Source: JBIQKZ01 sp044464765 | Lineage (GTDB): Bacteria > Pseudomonadota > Gammaproteobacteria > Burkholderiales > Burkholderiaceae_B | Assembly: GCA_044464765.1 (NCBI GenBank) | Contig: JBIQKZ010000008.1 | Span: 1-64,000, forward strand | Reading direction: 5' to 3' | Length of the DNA: 64,000 bases | In this document: piece by piece, positions 35,971 to 45,463 of the stretch | How positions within the stretch are numbered: the stretch's first letter is position 1 | Layout: the number at the start of each line of letters is the position of its first letter | Notes under the pieces: model-generated | The model's database searches: none | What the model was told of the DNA's origin: nothing | What the model saw: only the letters and a program-made list of their open reading frames with translations | Program-made: the position numbers and the translations under genes

Positions 35971-36666
35971 ATGAGCACTACTATTCTCGTTATTGAAGAC
36001 GAACCCGCCATCCAGGAACTGATTTCCGTCAATCTTAGCTTCGCCGGCCACAAAGTGCTGCGCGCCTTCGATGCGGAACAGGCCCAGACACTGATCCGCG
36101 CCGAGCTGCCCGACCTGATCCTGTTGGACTGGATGCTGCCCGGGATTTCAGGCATTACCCTGGCCAAGCAATTGCGCACCGACGAGCGCACACGCCAGGT
36201 GCCGGTCATCATGCTGACGGCCAAAGGATCGGAGCACGACAAGGTCGAAGGCCTTGAAGCCGGCGCCGACGACTACATCACCAAGCCTTTTTCGCCCAAA
36301 GAGCTGATGGCGCGCATCAAGGCCGTGTTGCGCCGACGCGCGCCCCAACTCACTGACGATCAGATCACCATCGGCACCCTCACCCTGGATCCCGCGACCC
36401 ATCGCGTTTCAGGCGACAGCAAGCCGCTGACGATCGGCCCCACCGAGTTTCGCCTGCTACACTTTTTCATGACGCACACCGAACGGGTTTTCTCGCGCGC
36501 GCAATTGCTGGATCAAGTCTGGGGAGACCACGTCTTCGTGGAAGAACGCACGGTCGACGTGCATATCCGCCGGCTGCGCAAAGCTCTCGAGCCCACAGGC
36601 CACGAAAACCATATTGAAACTGTCCGCGGGGCAGGCTATCGCTTTACTGAAATGAAGCATGATTAG
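35971..36666 (+). CDS. phoB: Phosphate regulon response regulator PhoB
   Basis: A 231-residue OmpR-type regulator. The receiver domain has the acidic pocket (VIEDEPAIQ), the phosphoacceptor Asp in LILLDWMLPG, and the lysine in DYITKPFSPKEL. The C-terminal winged helix (TEFRLLHFFMTHTERVFSR, TVDVHIRRLRKAL) binds Pho boxes. The stop overlaps the phoR ATG by 8 bases. It controls phosphate-starvation genes; no pst genes are in the window. Confidence 0.96.
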   Translation: MSTTILVIEDEPAIQELISVNLSFAGHKVLRAFDAEQAQTLIRAELPDLILLDWMLPGISGITLAKQLRTDERTRQVPVIMLTAKGSEHDKVEGLEAGADDYITKPFSPKELMARIKAVLRRRAPQLTDDQITIGTLTLDPATHRVSGDSKPLTIGPTEFRLLHFFMTHTERVFSRAQLLDQVWGDHVFVEERTVDVHIRRLRKALEPTGHENHIETVRGAGYRFTEMKHD

Positions 36667-37960
36667 ATCTTTAACCATTCTGGCAATCCTGGCCTGCGCC
36701 GCATGGATTGCGGGAACGGTCTCTTCGCCGCAGACGGGGTGGATCATCCTGACCGCCGGATTGGCGCTGATCATTATCATCAGCGGCATACAGCGCGCCC
36801 AGATCATGCGGTGGGTAAAGGATATTGAGTCTCCCCCGCCCGTGTCGGTGGGGCCATGGGACGGCGTGCTGGCGATCGTTTATCGTCAGGTGCGCAAGTA
36901 CCGCAAGGAAATCGACGAGCTGAACCAAAGCGTCAGCAGCATCATGCTGGCGGCCGAAGCCCTGCCCGACGGCGCCGTCACGCTGGACAGCGAAATGAAC
37001 GTCACCTGGTGCAATCAGGTGGCCAGCGAACACATCGGCCTGGACCTGAGCAGCGACAAAGGTTTCAGCGTATTGAACATATTGCGCAATCCCGAATTCG
37101 CCAAGTATGTCAATCGCCGTGACTGGCCGGAACCGATACTGCTTCACTTGACGCGCGAGGGCAATGACAGGGCCTTGTTGCTGCAACTCACACCCTACGG
37201 CATTGACGAATTCCTGCTGGTTACCCGCGACGTCACGCAAATGGAAAAGCTGGAAACCACCCGCAAGGACTTTGTGGCCAACGTATCGCACGAACTGCGC
37301 ACCCCCCTGACGGTGCTGACGGGCTTTCTGGAAACCTTGCACGATATGCCGCCTGAATCGCTAAGCGACGAGCAACGCGAGCAGTATCAGATCTTGATGA
37401 TGAACGAAGCCAAGCGCATGCAAGCCATCGTCGACGACCTTCTTACCCTGTCCACGCTCGAGTCCTCCCCGTCGTTGGCAGGCGAGCCCTTGCGTATCAG
37501 TGGCCTGATCCACCATGCACTGACTCAAGCCAAGGCCCTGTCGAGGGGGCAGCATATTTTTGTTGAGAATATCAACCCCGACCTGGGTGTCATCGGCATC
37601 GAATCCGAGCTGGCCTCCGCAATCGGCAACCTACTGAACAATGCCGTGAGTTACACGCCAAAGGATGGCACCATTACCGTCAGTTGGTATGCCACCGAGT
37701 CGGGCACCGCCTGCTATTCGGTTCAGGATACAGGGATAGGCATTGCGTCGCAGGACATCCCCCGCCTGACGGAACGGTTCTATCGGGTGGACCGAGGCCG
37801 TTCGCGCGCCACCGGCGGCACCGGCCTGGGCCTGGCCATCACCAAGCACATAGCCATACGCCATCACGCCGAACTGCATATCCGCAGCCGGCTGGGAGCC
37901 GGCAGCACGTTTTCGCTGGAGTTTTCCCCTTCGCGCATTGCGCCGCCCCCCGCCATCTAG
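36659..37960 (+). CDS. phoR: Phosphate regulon sensor kinase PhoR
   Basis: A 433-residue membrane histidine kinase. Two hydrophobic segments at residues 3-45 form the membrane anchor, a PAS domain spans about 95-195, and the kinase core has the H box (VANVSHELRTPLTVL), N box (NLLNNAVSYTP), G1 (DTGIGIA) and G2 (GGTGLGLAI). There is almost no periplasmic loop, as in known PhoR proteins, which sense through Pst/PhoU. It overlaps phoB. Confidence 0.96.
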   Translation: MIRSLTILAILACAAWIAGTVSSPQTGWIILTAGLALIIIISGIQRAQIMRWVKDIESPPPVSVGPWDGVLAIVYRQVRKYRKEIDELNQSVSSIMLAAEALPDGAVTLDSEMNVTWCNQVASEHIGLDLSSDKGFSVLNILRNPEFAKYVNRRDWPEPILLHLTREGNDRALLLQLTPYGIDEFLLVTRDVTQMEKLETTRKDFVANVSHELRTPLTVLTGFLETLHDMPPESLSDEQREQYQILMMNEAKRMQAIVDDLLTLSTLESSPSLAGEPLRISGLIHHALTQAKALSRGQHIFVENINPDLGVIGIESELASAIGNLLNNAVSYTPKDGTITVSWYATESGTACYSVQDTGIGIASQDIPRLTERFYRVDRGRSRATGGTGLGLAITKHIAIRHHAELHIRSRLGAGSTFSLEFSPSRIAPPPAI

Positions 37961-38029
37961 TGTGCGGATAAGCGCACAACGAACCAAACAGCACACTCGC
38001 CTTCTTCAAATCCGGCGGCGCACGGCGGG

Positions 38030-41000
38030 TTAGACCAACACCCTTTCAATACCGCCCGCATTGGCCTGGCGCACGTAGGTTTCCAGCCAGTCTTCACCCA
38101 GGATATGGCGCGCCATCTCCACCACGATGTAATCCGCTTCCATGCCGGTATCCCCTTGGTAGCGCGCCAGCCCTTGCAGGCATGACGGACATGAGGTCAG
38201 GATCTTGACATCGCCTGCGTAGCCGTCAGCGCGCACGGCAGCCGTATTCTTCGCCAATTCCTCTTGCTTGCGAAAGCGCACCTGGGTGGAAACGTCGGGC
38301 CGAGATACAGCCAGGGTGCCGGATTCACCGCAGCAGCGATCGGTCTTGATTGCTTCGTCGCCCACCAGCGCCTTCACGGTTTTCATGGGGTCTTGCAGCT
38401 TCATGGGCGTATGACAGGGATCGTGATACATATACCGCACACCCTTGGCGCCCTCCAGTTGAATACCTTTTTCCAGCAAATATTCGTGGATGTCGATCAG
38501 ACGACAGCCGGGAAAGATCTTGTCGAACTCGTAGCCGGCCAATTGGTCGTAGCAGGTGCCACAACTGACCACCACCGTCTTGATGTCCAGGTAGTTCAAG
38601 GTGGTGGCCACGCGATGGAAAAGCACACGGTTGTCGGTAATGATTTTTTCCGCCTTGTCCGTCATGCCATTGCCGCGTTGCGGATAACCACAGCACAAAT
38701 AACCCGGCGGCAGAACAGTCTGCACACCCGCATGCCACAACATGGCTTGGGTGGCCAGGCCCACCTGCGAGAAAAGGCGCTCGGATCCGCAACCCGGAAA
38801 ATAAAACACGGCCTCGGCATCGGCGGACGTTGCCGCCGGATCACGGATAATCGGCACGTAGTCGGCGTCTTCAATATCCAGCAGCTTACGCGCGGTCTGC
38901 TTGGGCAGGCCGCCCGGCATTTTCTTGTTGATGAAGTGAATGACTTGCTCGCGGATAGGCGCCTTGCCCACCGTAGGGGGAGGATGCGCCACTTGCTTGC
39001 GCGCCGGCGCGGCCAGCAAGTCGTGGGCCGCTCTTTGCGCCTTGTAGCCCAAGTCGATCATGGCCTTGCGGGTGGCCTTGATGACACGAGGATCCTTGGC
39101 GTTAAGGAAAAACATGGACGCCGCCGTGCCCGGGTTGAACGACTTCTTGCCCATACGGCGCAGCAGGGCACGCATCTCCATCGACACATCGCCGAAGTCG
39201 ATATCGACCGGACAGGGGTTATAGCACTTATGACAGACTGTGCAGTGGTCGGCCACGTCTTCGAACTCTTCCCAGTGCTTCAGGCTGACGCCGCGCCGCG
39301 TCTGCTCTTCGTACAGGAAGGCCTCGATCAGCAATGACGTGGCAAGAATCTTATTCCGGGGTGAATACAAGAGATTGGCGCGCGGCACGTGGGTGGCGCA
39401 GACCGGCTTGCACTTTCCGCAGCGCAGACAATCTTTGATCGCTGACGAGATCGCGCCGATTTCGCTTTGCTGCATGATCAGGGACTCATAGCCCAACAGG
39501 TTGAAACTGGGCGTCCATGCATGGCGCAAGTCGGCGCCCGGCATCAGTTTGCCGGCATTAAAGCGCCCTTCGGGGTCTATTTTGCGCTTGTAGTCCTGGA
39601 AGGGTTGCAGCTCGTCCTGCGCCAGGAACTCGTATTTGGTCAGGCCGATGCCATGTTCGCCTGAAATGACCCCGTCCAGGTTACGGGCAATCTGCATGAT
39701 GCGGGCAACCGCCTCGTTGGCTTCGCGCAGCATCTCGTAGTTGTCCGAGTTGACGGGGATATTGGTGTGCACATTGCCGTCGCCCGCGTGCATGTGCAAC
39801 GCCACGAACACACGGCCTTTCAGCACCTGGTCGTGAATCGCCTGGATCCGGGCCAGGACAGCCGCGCAGTCGGCTCCTGCAAAATACCGTTCCATCAAGG
39901 CGCGCACCTCGGTCTTCCAGGAAATCCGCACCGTATGATCCTGCACCACGTCGAATACCCTGACGCCGGGCTGCGCTTGCGCACGGGCTTGCAGCGCCGG
40001 CACAACGGCGTCCAGGCCCAGCGACGCCAAATGCGCCAGGCCCTGGGCCAGGGGCATGTCCAAGTTATTCAGCAGCCAGGCCCAGCGACGGCGCACTTCT
40101 TCCAGGGTATGCAAGGCATCCGCGGTGCGTTCCGTCAAGACCTCTTCACGGGTATGCTCGGCCTCTTCGTGGTCTTCAGACTTGCCCACCGGCAGGTCGT
40201 CCGACTGCAAGAACGTTTGCAGCTCGTCCAGCAGACGCAACTTGTTGCGGGTCGAGAGCTCGATATTGATGCGTTCGATTTCATCCGTATACTCGCCCAT
40301 GCGATTCAAGGGGATGACCACGTCTTCGTTGATCTTGAAGGCGTTGGTGTGGCGCGCAATGGCGGCGGTGCGCGAGCGATCCAGCCAGAAGCGCTTGCGC
40401 GCTTCGGCGCTGACCGCCACGAAACCCTCGCCGTGGCGAGTATTGGCCAGGCGCACGACCTCGCTGGCCGCCAGAGCGACGGCGTCTGCATCGTCGCCCA
40501 CGATATCGCCGATCAGCACCATCTTGGGCAAGCCGCCGCGCTTGCTCTTTGTGGCGTAATCCACGGCCCGCAAATAGCGTTCATCAAGGTGTTCAAGACC
40601 GGCCAAAATGGCGCCCAGTTCCTTGCCGGGGCCGTCCAGATAGCCTTTGATCTCGACAATCGAAGGGATGGCGTCACGCGCCTGGCCGAAGAACTCCATA
40701 CAGACCGTACGCGTGTGCGCCGGCATGCGATGCAATACCCATCGAGCCGACGTGATCAAGCCATCGCAACCTTCTTTCTGAATGCCCGGCAAACCCGCCA
40801 GGAATTTGTCGGTCACGTCTTTGCCTAGGCCTTCCTTACGAAAGTGCGAACCCTGGATCTCCAGCGTTTCCGTACGCAGCAGCGACGCGCCCGGCGCTTT
40901 CGCGCCATCGAACCACTTGAGCTCGAAGCGGGCCACATCCACATCGTGGATCTTGCCCATATTGTGGTCCAGACGGCTGACTTCCAGCCAGTTGCCCTCG

Positions 41001-41974
41001 GGATCCACCATGCGCCACCAAGCCAGGTTATCCAGCGCGGTTCCCCAAAGGACGGCTTTCTTGCCCCCGGCGTTCATGGCCACGTTGCCGCCCACGCAGG
41101 AGGCATCGGCCGACGTAGGATCAACCGCGAATACATGATCGACCGCTTCGGCGGCCTCGGCCACGCGCCGCGTTACCACGCCCGCACCCGTCCAAAGTGT
41201 GTGAACCGGCTGAGACAGGCCAGGCAGGAGGGTTTCCTCAACGGCGCCCATAGTGTCGAGCTTCTCGGTATTGATGACCACGGAACGCCAGGTCAGAGGA
41301 ATCGCGCCCCCTGTATAGCCCGTGCCGCCGCCGCGCGGGATGATCGTCAGGCCAAGCGCGATACAGGCGCGCACCAGCGCCGCCATCTCGGCCTCGGTAT
41401 CGGGTGTGATGACCACGAAGGGATATTCGACGCGCCAGTCGGTGGCGTCGGTGACATGCGAAACCCGCGACAGGGCGTCGAACTTGATATTGTCTTTAGC
41501 GGTTACCTTCGACAAGCGCCGCTGCACTTGCTTGCGCAACTGCGCAGTCTGGTCGAATTCGCTTTCGAAGGAAGCAACAGCTGCTCGAGCGGCTTGCAGC
41601 AACTTGCCCACCAAGGCGTCGCGATCAAGCACATCGGTATCACGGCGCTGGTCGATCTCGGACAGCCGATGGCGCAATGCATCGATCAGCGCCTTTCGCC
41701 GCTTCGGATTGCCCAGCAAATCGTCTTGCAAATAGGGGTTGCGGCGCACGACCCAGATGTCGCCCAACACTTCAAACAGCATGCGGGCCGAACGACCGGT
41801 ACGCCGCTCGGTGCGAAGATCAGTTAGCCATTGCCAGGCCTGTTCCCCCAACAACCTGGCCACGATTTCGCGATCGGAAAACGAGGTGTAGTTATAAGGT
41901 ATCTCGCGCAATCGGGGTACATCTGCCGGCACAAGCTTGGCGGCAAGCAGTTGATTGGAAAGTGGGGCGTTCAT
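38030..41974 (-). CDS. Giant FAD-linked and Fe-S oxidoreductase (YdiJ-like, DUF3683)
   Basis: A 1314-residue fused dehydrogenase. Order: DUF3683 (about 1-140), FAD-binding PCMH domain (PRGGGTGYTGGAIPLTW near 215), FAD-oxidase C-terminal domain with GDGNVHTNIPV and SGEHGIGLTKYEFL (near 730-790), two 4Fe-4S clusters (CLRCGKCKPVC near 860, CTVCHKCYNPCP near 910), then CCG domains (YFPGCGSERLF, YLCCGYPQRG, SCGTCYDQL, YHDPCHTP, CCGESGT). This is the layout of D-2-hydroxyacid or D-lactate dehydrogenases passing electrons to quinone. The exact substrate cannot be read. Confidence 0.92.
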   Translation of the reverse strand: MNAPLSNQLLAAKLVPADVPRLREIPYNYTSFSDREIVARLLGEQAWQWLTDLRTERRTGRSARMLFEVLGDIWVVRRNPYLQDDLLGNPKRRKALIDALRHRLSEIDQRRDTDVLDRDALVGKLLQAARAAVASFESEFDQTAQLRKQVQRRLSKVTAKDNIKFDALSRVSHVTDATDWRVEYPFVVITPDTEAEMAALVRACIALGLTIIPRGGGTGYTGGAIPLTWRSVVINTEKLDTMGAVEETLLPGLSQPVHTLWTGAGVVTRRVAEAAEAVDHVFAVDPTSADASCVGGNVAMNAGGKKAVLWGTALDNLAWWRMVDPEGNWLEVSRLDHNMGKIHDVDVARFELKWFDGAKAPGASLLRTETLEIQGSHFRKEGLGKDVTDKFLAGLPGIQKEGCDGLITSARWVLHRMPAHTRTVCMEFFGQARDAIPSIVEIKGYLDGPGKELGAILAGLEHLDERYLRAVDYATKSKRGGLPKMVLIGDIVGDDADAVALAASEVVRLANTRHGEGFVAVSAEARKRFWLDRSRTAAIARHTNAFKINEDVVIPLNRMGEYTDEIERINIELSTRNKLRLLDELQTFLQSDDLPVGKSEDHEEAEHTREEVLTERTADALHTLEEVRRRWAWLLNNLDMPLAQGLAHLASLGLDAVVPALQARAQAQPGVRVFDVVQDHTVRISWKTEVRALMERYFAGADCAAVLARIQAIHDQVLKGRVFVALHMHAGDGNVHTNIPVNSDNYEMLREANEAVARIMQIARNLDGVISGEHGIGLTKYEFLAQDELQPFQDYKRKIDPEGRFNAGKLMPGADLRHAWTPSFNLLGYESLIMQQSEIGAISSAIKDCLRCGKCKPVCATHVPRANLLYSPRNKILATSLLIEAFLYEEQTRRGVSLKHWEEFEDVADHCTVCHKCYNPCPVDIDFGDVSMEMRALLRRMGKKSFNPGTAASMFFLNAKDPRVIKATRKAMIDLGYKAQRAAHDLLAAPARKQVAHPPPTVGKAPIREQVIHFINKKMPGGLPKQTARKLLDIEDADYVPIIRDPAATSADAEAVFYFPGCGSERLFSQVGLATQAMLWHAGVQTVLPPGYLCCGYPQRGNGMTDKAEKIITDNRVLFHRVATTLNYLDIKTVVVSCGTCYDQLAGYEFDKIFPGCRLIDIHEYLLEKGIQLEGAKGVRYMYHDPCHTPMKLQDPMKTVKALVGDEAIKTDRCCGESGTLAVSRPDVSTQVRFRKQEELAKNTAAVRADGYAGDVKILTSCPSCLQGLARYQGDTGMEADYIVVEMARHILGEDWLETYVRQANAGGIERVLV

Positions 41975-42182
41975 GGCGTCGCTGGAAGGGAATGACAGAA
42001 GATAAGCCGCCAGTTTACTTCATCGACGCCGTCTTACCCTAGTCCAGCCAGCGCCGCCAAAGGCATTCCGGGGCACCTTGGAGGCCTGGTCCAGCCGCCT
42101 GGCCGGTGTCGCCAAAGGCCCTCAATACGCGGCCCGGACTGAGCCGCCCCATTCCAATGCCCCGTGCCCGCCCGGGCCGGCC

Positions 42183-42719
42183 TTAGTGCGCAGCCGGGAA
42201 CGCCCAAAGCAGGGCGGCTGTCATGATGGTGTAGCGCAGGAACTTTCCCAGCGCCATGAAAAAGACCGAGGGCCAAAATGGCAGTTTCAGCCAACCGGCC
42301 ACCGCGCACAGTGGATCGCCGACGATAGGAAGCCAGGAAAAAAACAAGGCCGACGGCCCAAGTTTGTGTGCCCACTGGCTAATCAGTTCGCTCCAGCGCC
42401 CGCCCGACTTCTGCTTGCGCCGCTCTTCGGCCGCCGCGTGCCCGTGTTTCTCTCGCCAGCGCTCATAGCCCTTTTCGGCCGCCAAACCCATCAGGTAGCT
42501 GATGATGCCTCCCAAGGTATTGCCCAACGTGGCCACCAGGACTGCGGGCCAGAACATATGCGGGGCCAGCGTAATATAGCCAAAGACAGCGGGTTCGGAG
42601 CCCAGTGGCAAAATCGTGGCCGACACCAGGCTGACCACGAAAATGGCGCTCAAACCCACCTTGGGCAAGGCCAAGGCCAGCAAAAGCGCATGAATCGAAG
42701 ACCGCAGCCAAGCTTCCAT
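42183..42719 (-). CDS. yqaA: YqaA/DedA-like small membrane protein
   Basis: A 178-residue inner-membrane protein of the VTT/SNARE-associated family. It contains GLSAIFVVSLVSATILPLGSEP, then GNTLGGIISYLMGLAAEKG and the conserved FFSWLPIVGDPLCAVAGW segment with its proline and glycine helix breaks. YqaA proteins are of unknown function; DedA relatives are flippases for polyprenyl or phospholipids. The 208 bases downstream (41975-42182) hold no recognisable gene. Confidence 0.9.
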   Translation of the reverse strand: MEAWLRSSIHALLLALALPKVGLSAIFVVSLVSATILPLGSEPAVFGYITLAPHMFWPAVLVATLGNTLGGIISYLMGLAAEKGYERWREKHGHAAAEERRKQKSGGRWSELISQWAHKLGPSALFFSWLPIVGDPLCAVAGWLKLPFWPSVFFMALGKFLRYTIMTAALLWAFPAAH

Positions 42720-42816
42720 AGCGGGCTAGTTTAGCCGTATTTCCCTTGAATTCGCTGTGGTAATCTACCCGCTTACGTGGTTCTTGCCCGGAGCCGCCCA
42801 CCTCTACTGCCCCATC

Positions 42817-44328
42817 ATGTCAACCGACTACCTAAAACGCGTCCTTACCGCCAAAGTCTACGACGTCGCCACCGAATCCCCCCTTGAACGCGCCCCGCAG
42901 ATATCGGCGCGTATCAATAATGCGGTCTTACTCAAGCGTGAAGACACCCAAGCGGTTTTCAGCTTCAAGCTGCGTGGGGCCTATAACAAGATGGCCAATC
43001 TTTCCAGCGCCGAACTCAAGCGCGGGGTCATTGCCGCGTCGGCCGGCAACCATGCCCAGGGCGTGGCGCTCTCGGCCAAACGGCTAGGTTGCCGGGCCGT
43101 CATCGTCATGCCCACCACGACGCCAAAGCTCAAGATCGACGCCGTCGTCGCCTTGGGCGGCGAAGCCGTACTCGTGGGAGACAGTTATTCAGACGCCTAT
43201 GCGCACGCCCAGGAACTGCAAAAGAAAGAAAAACTTACCTTCGTCCATCCGTTCGACGACCCCGACGTCATCGCGGGCCAGGGCACCATCGGCATGGAAA
43301 TCCTGCGCCAGCACACCGGGCCCATCGATGCCGTCTTCGTACCCATTGGCGGCGGCGGCCTGATTGCCGGCGTTGCGGCTTACATCAAGCAACTGCGCCC
43401 CGACATCAAGATCATCGGCGTGCAAACGGCCGATTCCGACGCCATGATACGCAGCGTCAAGGCGGGCCGGCGCATCGAAATGCAAGATGTCGGCCTGTTC
43501 TCGGATGGCACCGCCGTCAAGCTGGCGGGCGCAGAAACCTTCCGTCTGGTCAAACAGCACGTTGACGACTTCATCACGGTCGACACAGACGCCGTCTGCG
43601 CCAGTATCAAAGATGTCTTCCAAGACACCCGCAGCGTGCTGGAGCCCGCCGGCGCCCTGGCTTTGGCGGGGCTGAAGCGCTATGCGGCGCTGAACAAATG
43701 GCGGGGCAAAACACTGGTGGCGATCACTAGCGGCGCCAACATGAACTTCGATCGGCTGCGCTTCGTTGCCGAGCGCGCCGACGTCGGCGAAGCTCGTGAA
43801 GCTCTCTTCGCCCTGACCATCCCTGAAGAGCGCGGCAGCTTCCTGAAACTGTGCGAGGCCATTGGCAAGCGTAGCGTCACCGAGTTCAATTACCGGATTT
43901 CCGATTCCACCCAGGCACATGTGTTCGTGGGGGTGCAGATCAATTCGGCGGCGGAAATCGAAAAGCTGGAAAACAGTTTTCGCCGCAAGGGGCTGGATAC
44001 ACTGGACCTGACCGGCAACGAAATGGCCAAGACCCATTTACGCTACATGGTGGGCGGGCGCTCGCCGCTGGCCAAGGGGGAAATGCTCTTGCGTTTCGAG
44101 TTCCCCGAGCGTCCCGGCGCCTTGACAAAGTTCCTTAGCTCGATGAGCCCCGACTGGAACATCAGTCTATTCCACTACCGCAACCAGGGCGACGACTATG
44201 GCCGCGTGCTGGTGGGCCTGCAAGTGGCGCCTGCGGCAAAGAAGAAGGACATCAAGGAGTTTCTGGGGGAACTGGGCTACCCGTATTGGGATGAAACTGC
44301 TAATCCGGCGTATCGGCTGTTTTTGTAA
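42817..44328 (+). CDS. ilvA: Biosynthetic threonine deaminase
   Basis: A 503-residue PLP enzyme that makes 2-oxobutanoate from threonine, the first step to isoleucine. The PLP lysine is in FSFKLRGAYNKM (residue about 50), the phosphate loop is VPIGGGGLIAGVA, and SAGNHAQGVAL is intact. Two C-terminal ACT-like regulatory domains (EERGSFLKLCEAIG; PERPGALTKFLSSM) provide isoleucine and valine feedback. The start at 42817 gives MSTDYLKRVL; a longer frame has no support. Confidence 0.96.
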   Translation: MSTDYLKRVLTAKVYDVATESPLERAPQISARINNAVLLKREDTQAVFSFKLRGAYNKMANLSSAELKRGVIAASAGNHAQGVALSAKRLGCRAVIVMPTTTPKLKIDAVVALGGEAVLVGDSYSDAYAHAQELQKKEKLTFVHPFDDPDVIAGQGTIGMEILRQHTGPIDAVFVPIGGGGLIAGVAAYIKQLRPDIKIIGVQTADSDAMIRSVKAGRRIEMQDVGLFSDGTAVKLAGAETFRLVKQHVDDFITVDTDAVCASIKDVFQDTRSVLEPAGALALAGLKRYAALNKWRGKTLVAITSGANMNFDRLRFVAERADVGEAREALFALTIPEERGSFLKLCEAIGKRSVTEFNYRISDSTQAHVFVGVQINSAAEIEKLENSFRRKGLDTLDLTGNEMAKTHLRYMVGGRSPLAKGEMLLRFEFPERPGALTKFLSSMSPDWNISLFHYRNQGDDYGRVLVGLQVAPAAKKKDIKEFLGELGYPYWDETANPAYRLFL

Positions 44329-44368
44329 CGGGCTTATTGCCACGCGGGTAACCGCCTTATTGACACAC

Positions 44369-44572
44369 GGACGTTGAGGCAGCCAACCCGCCTGCGCGGC
44401 ACGGCCTGCTTTTTCCGCATTTATTTTGTTTCGACGGGCGTCGAAAGAACTCGCCCTTGCCGCCGTTGGCGGCTGCGGAACTCGAACAACTTTCGCCGAC
44501 TTCCCCCGCCGAAACAAAATAAATGCGGCGCAGGCCTTACGCCGTGCAGGCGGGTTGGCTGCCTCAACGTCC
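44369..44572 (-). repeat. Palindromic intergenic element, copy C
   Basis: A 204-bp element closed by a perfect 27-bp inverted repeat (44369-44395 and 44546-44572). Inside are GGCCTGC / GCAGGCC (44403-44409, 44530-44536), a perfect AT-rich 19-bp stem (44415-44433 with 44510-44528), GAAAG / CTTTC (44443-44447, 44490-44494) and the apical hairpin GCCGCC-AAC-GGCGGC region shared with copy B. The AT-rich stem is unlike anything in the other copies yet pairs exactly. Copy D follows 80 bp later in the opposite orientation; the 80 bp between show nothing recognisable. Confidence 0.87.
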
Positions 44573-44652
44573 TTAGATTAGGTTCGCGGCGTGCGTACGG
44601 ATGCGGGGCTTGCTGCTTGCGTAGGGGCGCTGGTGGAATACGACAAAGCACA

Positions 44653-44838
44653 GACGCTGTGGGGGAACTATAAATGGTGCGGCGGTAGGCATGCGCCGCG
44701 TGCTGCGGAAGGGAAGGCGGGGGATGTCGGCGGGAGCTGTCTGAGCGCGTAGCGCGAGTTCTCCCGCCGCCCGCCTGTACGACGCAGACGCGGGAAAAGC
44801 ATGCCGTGCCGAACCATTTATAGTTCCCCCACAGCGTC
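44653..44838 (+). repeat. Palindromic intergenic element, copy D
   Basis: A 186-bp element closed by a perfect 26-bp inverted repeat (44653-44678 and 44813-44838). It contains GGCATGC / GCATGCC (44688-44694, 44799-44805), AGGCGGG / CCCGCCT, GGCGGGAG / CTCCCGCC and an apical GCGC-GTA-GCGC. Its core resembles copy A (GGCGGGGGATGTC) more than B or C. It lies 27 bases before the 3' end of the apt gene. The element pair fills most of the 537-base gene-free stretch 44329-44865. Confidence 0.85.
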
Positions 44839-44865
44839 CTTAAGAACTCAAGCCTTGGTCAGCCC

Positions 44866-45414
44866 TTAAAAACTGCACACCGAATAAACAGGCAAACCCG
44901 TATCTTTAATAGCCTTCGAACCACCAAGTTCGGGCAAATCGATGATGGACGCCGCCTCGACCACATTGGCGCCCAGACGCTGCAACAGCTTGGCGGCAGC
45001 CACCATGGTGCCGCCCGTGGCGATCAAGTCGTCGATCAGCAGCACCCGCTGGCCCGGCTTGACCGCATCGGCATGCATTTCCACCGTGGCATTACCGTAT
45101 TCCAGCGTATAGTCTTCGGCAAGCGTGCGAAACGGCAGTTTCCCCTTCTTGCGCACCGGCACAAAACCCAGGTTAAGCTCGTACGCCAGCACCGAACCCA
45201 GGATAAAACCACGCGCATCGATACCGGCCACCAGATCCAGCCGCTGCCGCATATAGCGATAGACAAACAAGTCGACCAAGACGCGAAACGACTGCGGATC
45301 TTGCAAAACAGGTGTGATGTCTCGAAAAATGACACCAGGCTTGGGCCAATCAGGCACACTACGTATTGTGTTGCGCACGTAATCAGCAGGGTCAGTATGC
45401 ATTTCTATTGCCAA
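44866..45414 (-). CDS. apt: Adenine phosphoribosyltransferase
   Basis: A 182-residue purine salvage enzyme that joins adenine and PRPP to give AMP. The PRPP-binding motif VLLIDDLIATGGTMVAAA and the flexible-loop region (RKKGKLPFRTLAEDYTLEYG) are standard, as is the GIDARGFILG strand. It is divergent from kdsD (49-bp gap) and convergent with ilvA. The initiator may be 45414 or the ATG four codons later. Confidence 0.96.
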   Translation of the reverse strand: MAIEMHTDPADYVRNTIRSVPDWPKPGVIFRDITPVLQDPQSFRVLVDLFVYRYMRQRLDLVAGIDARGFILGSVLAYELNLGFVPVRKKGKLPFRTLAEDYTLEYGNATVEMHADAVKPGQRVLLIDDLIATGGTMVAAAKLLQRLGANVVEAASIIDLPELGGSKAIKDTGLPVYSVCSF

Positions 45415-45463
45415 AACGGGAAAGGGAAGAAAGAGATCAACTATAACCGTTTAAAATCACAAA

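Noticed and set aside
44374..44673. A 99-codon frame across copy C
   Set aside because: It spans one arm, the core and the other arm of the palindrome and has no homologue in the other copies' matching frame.
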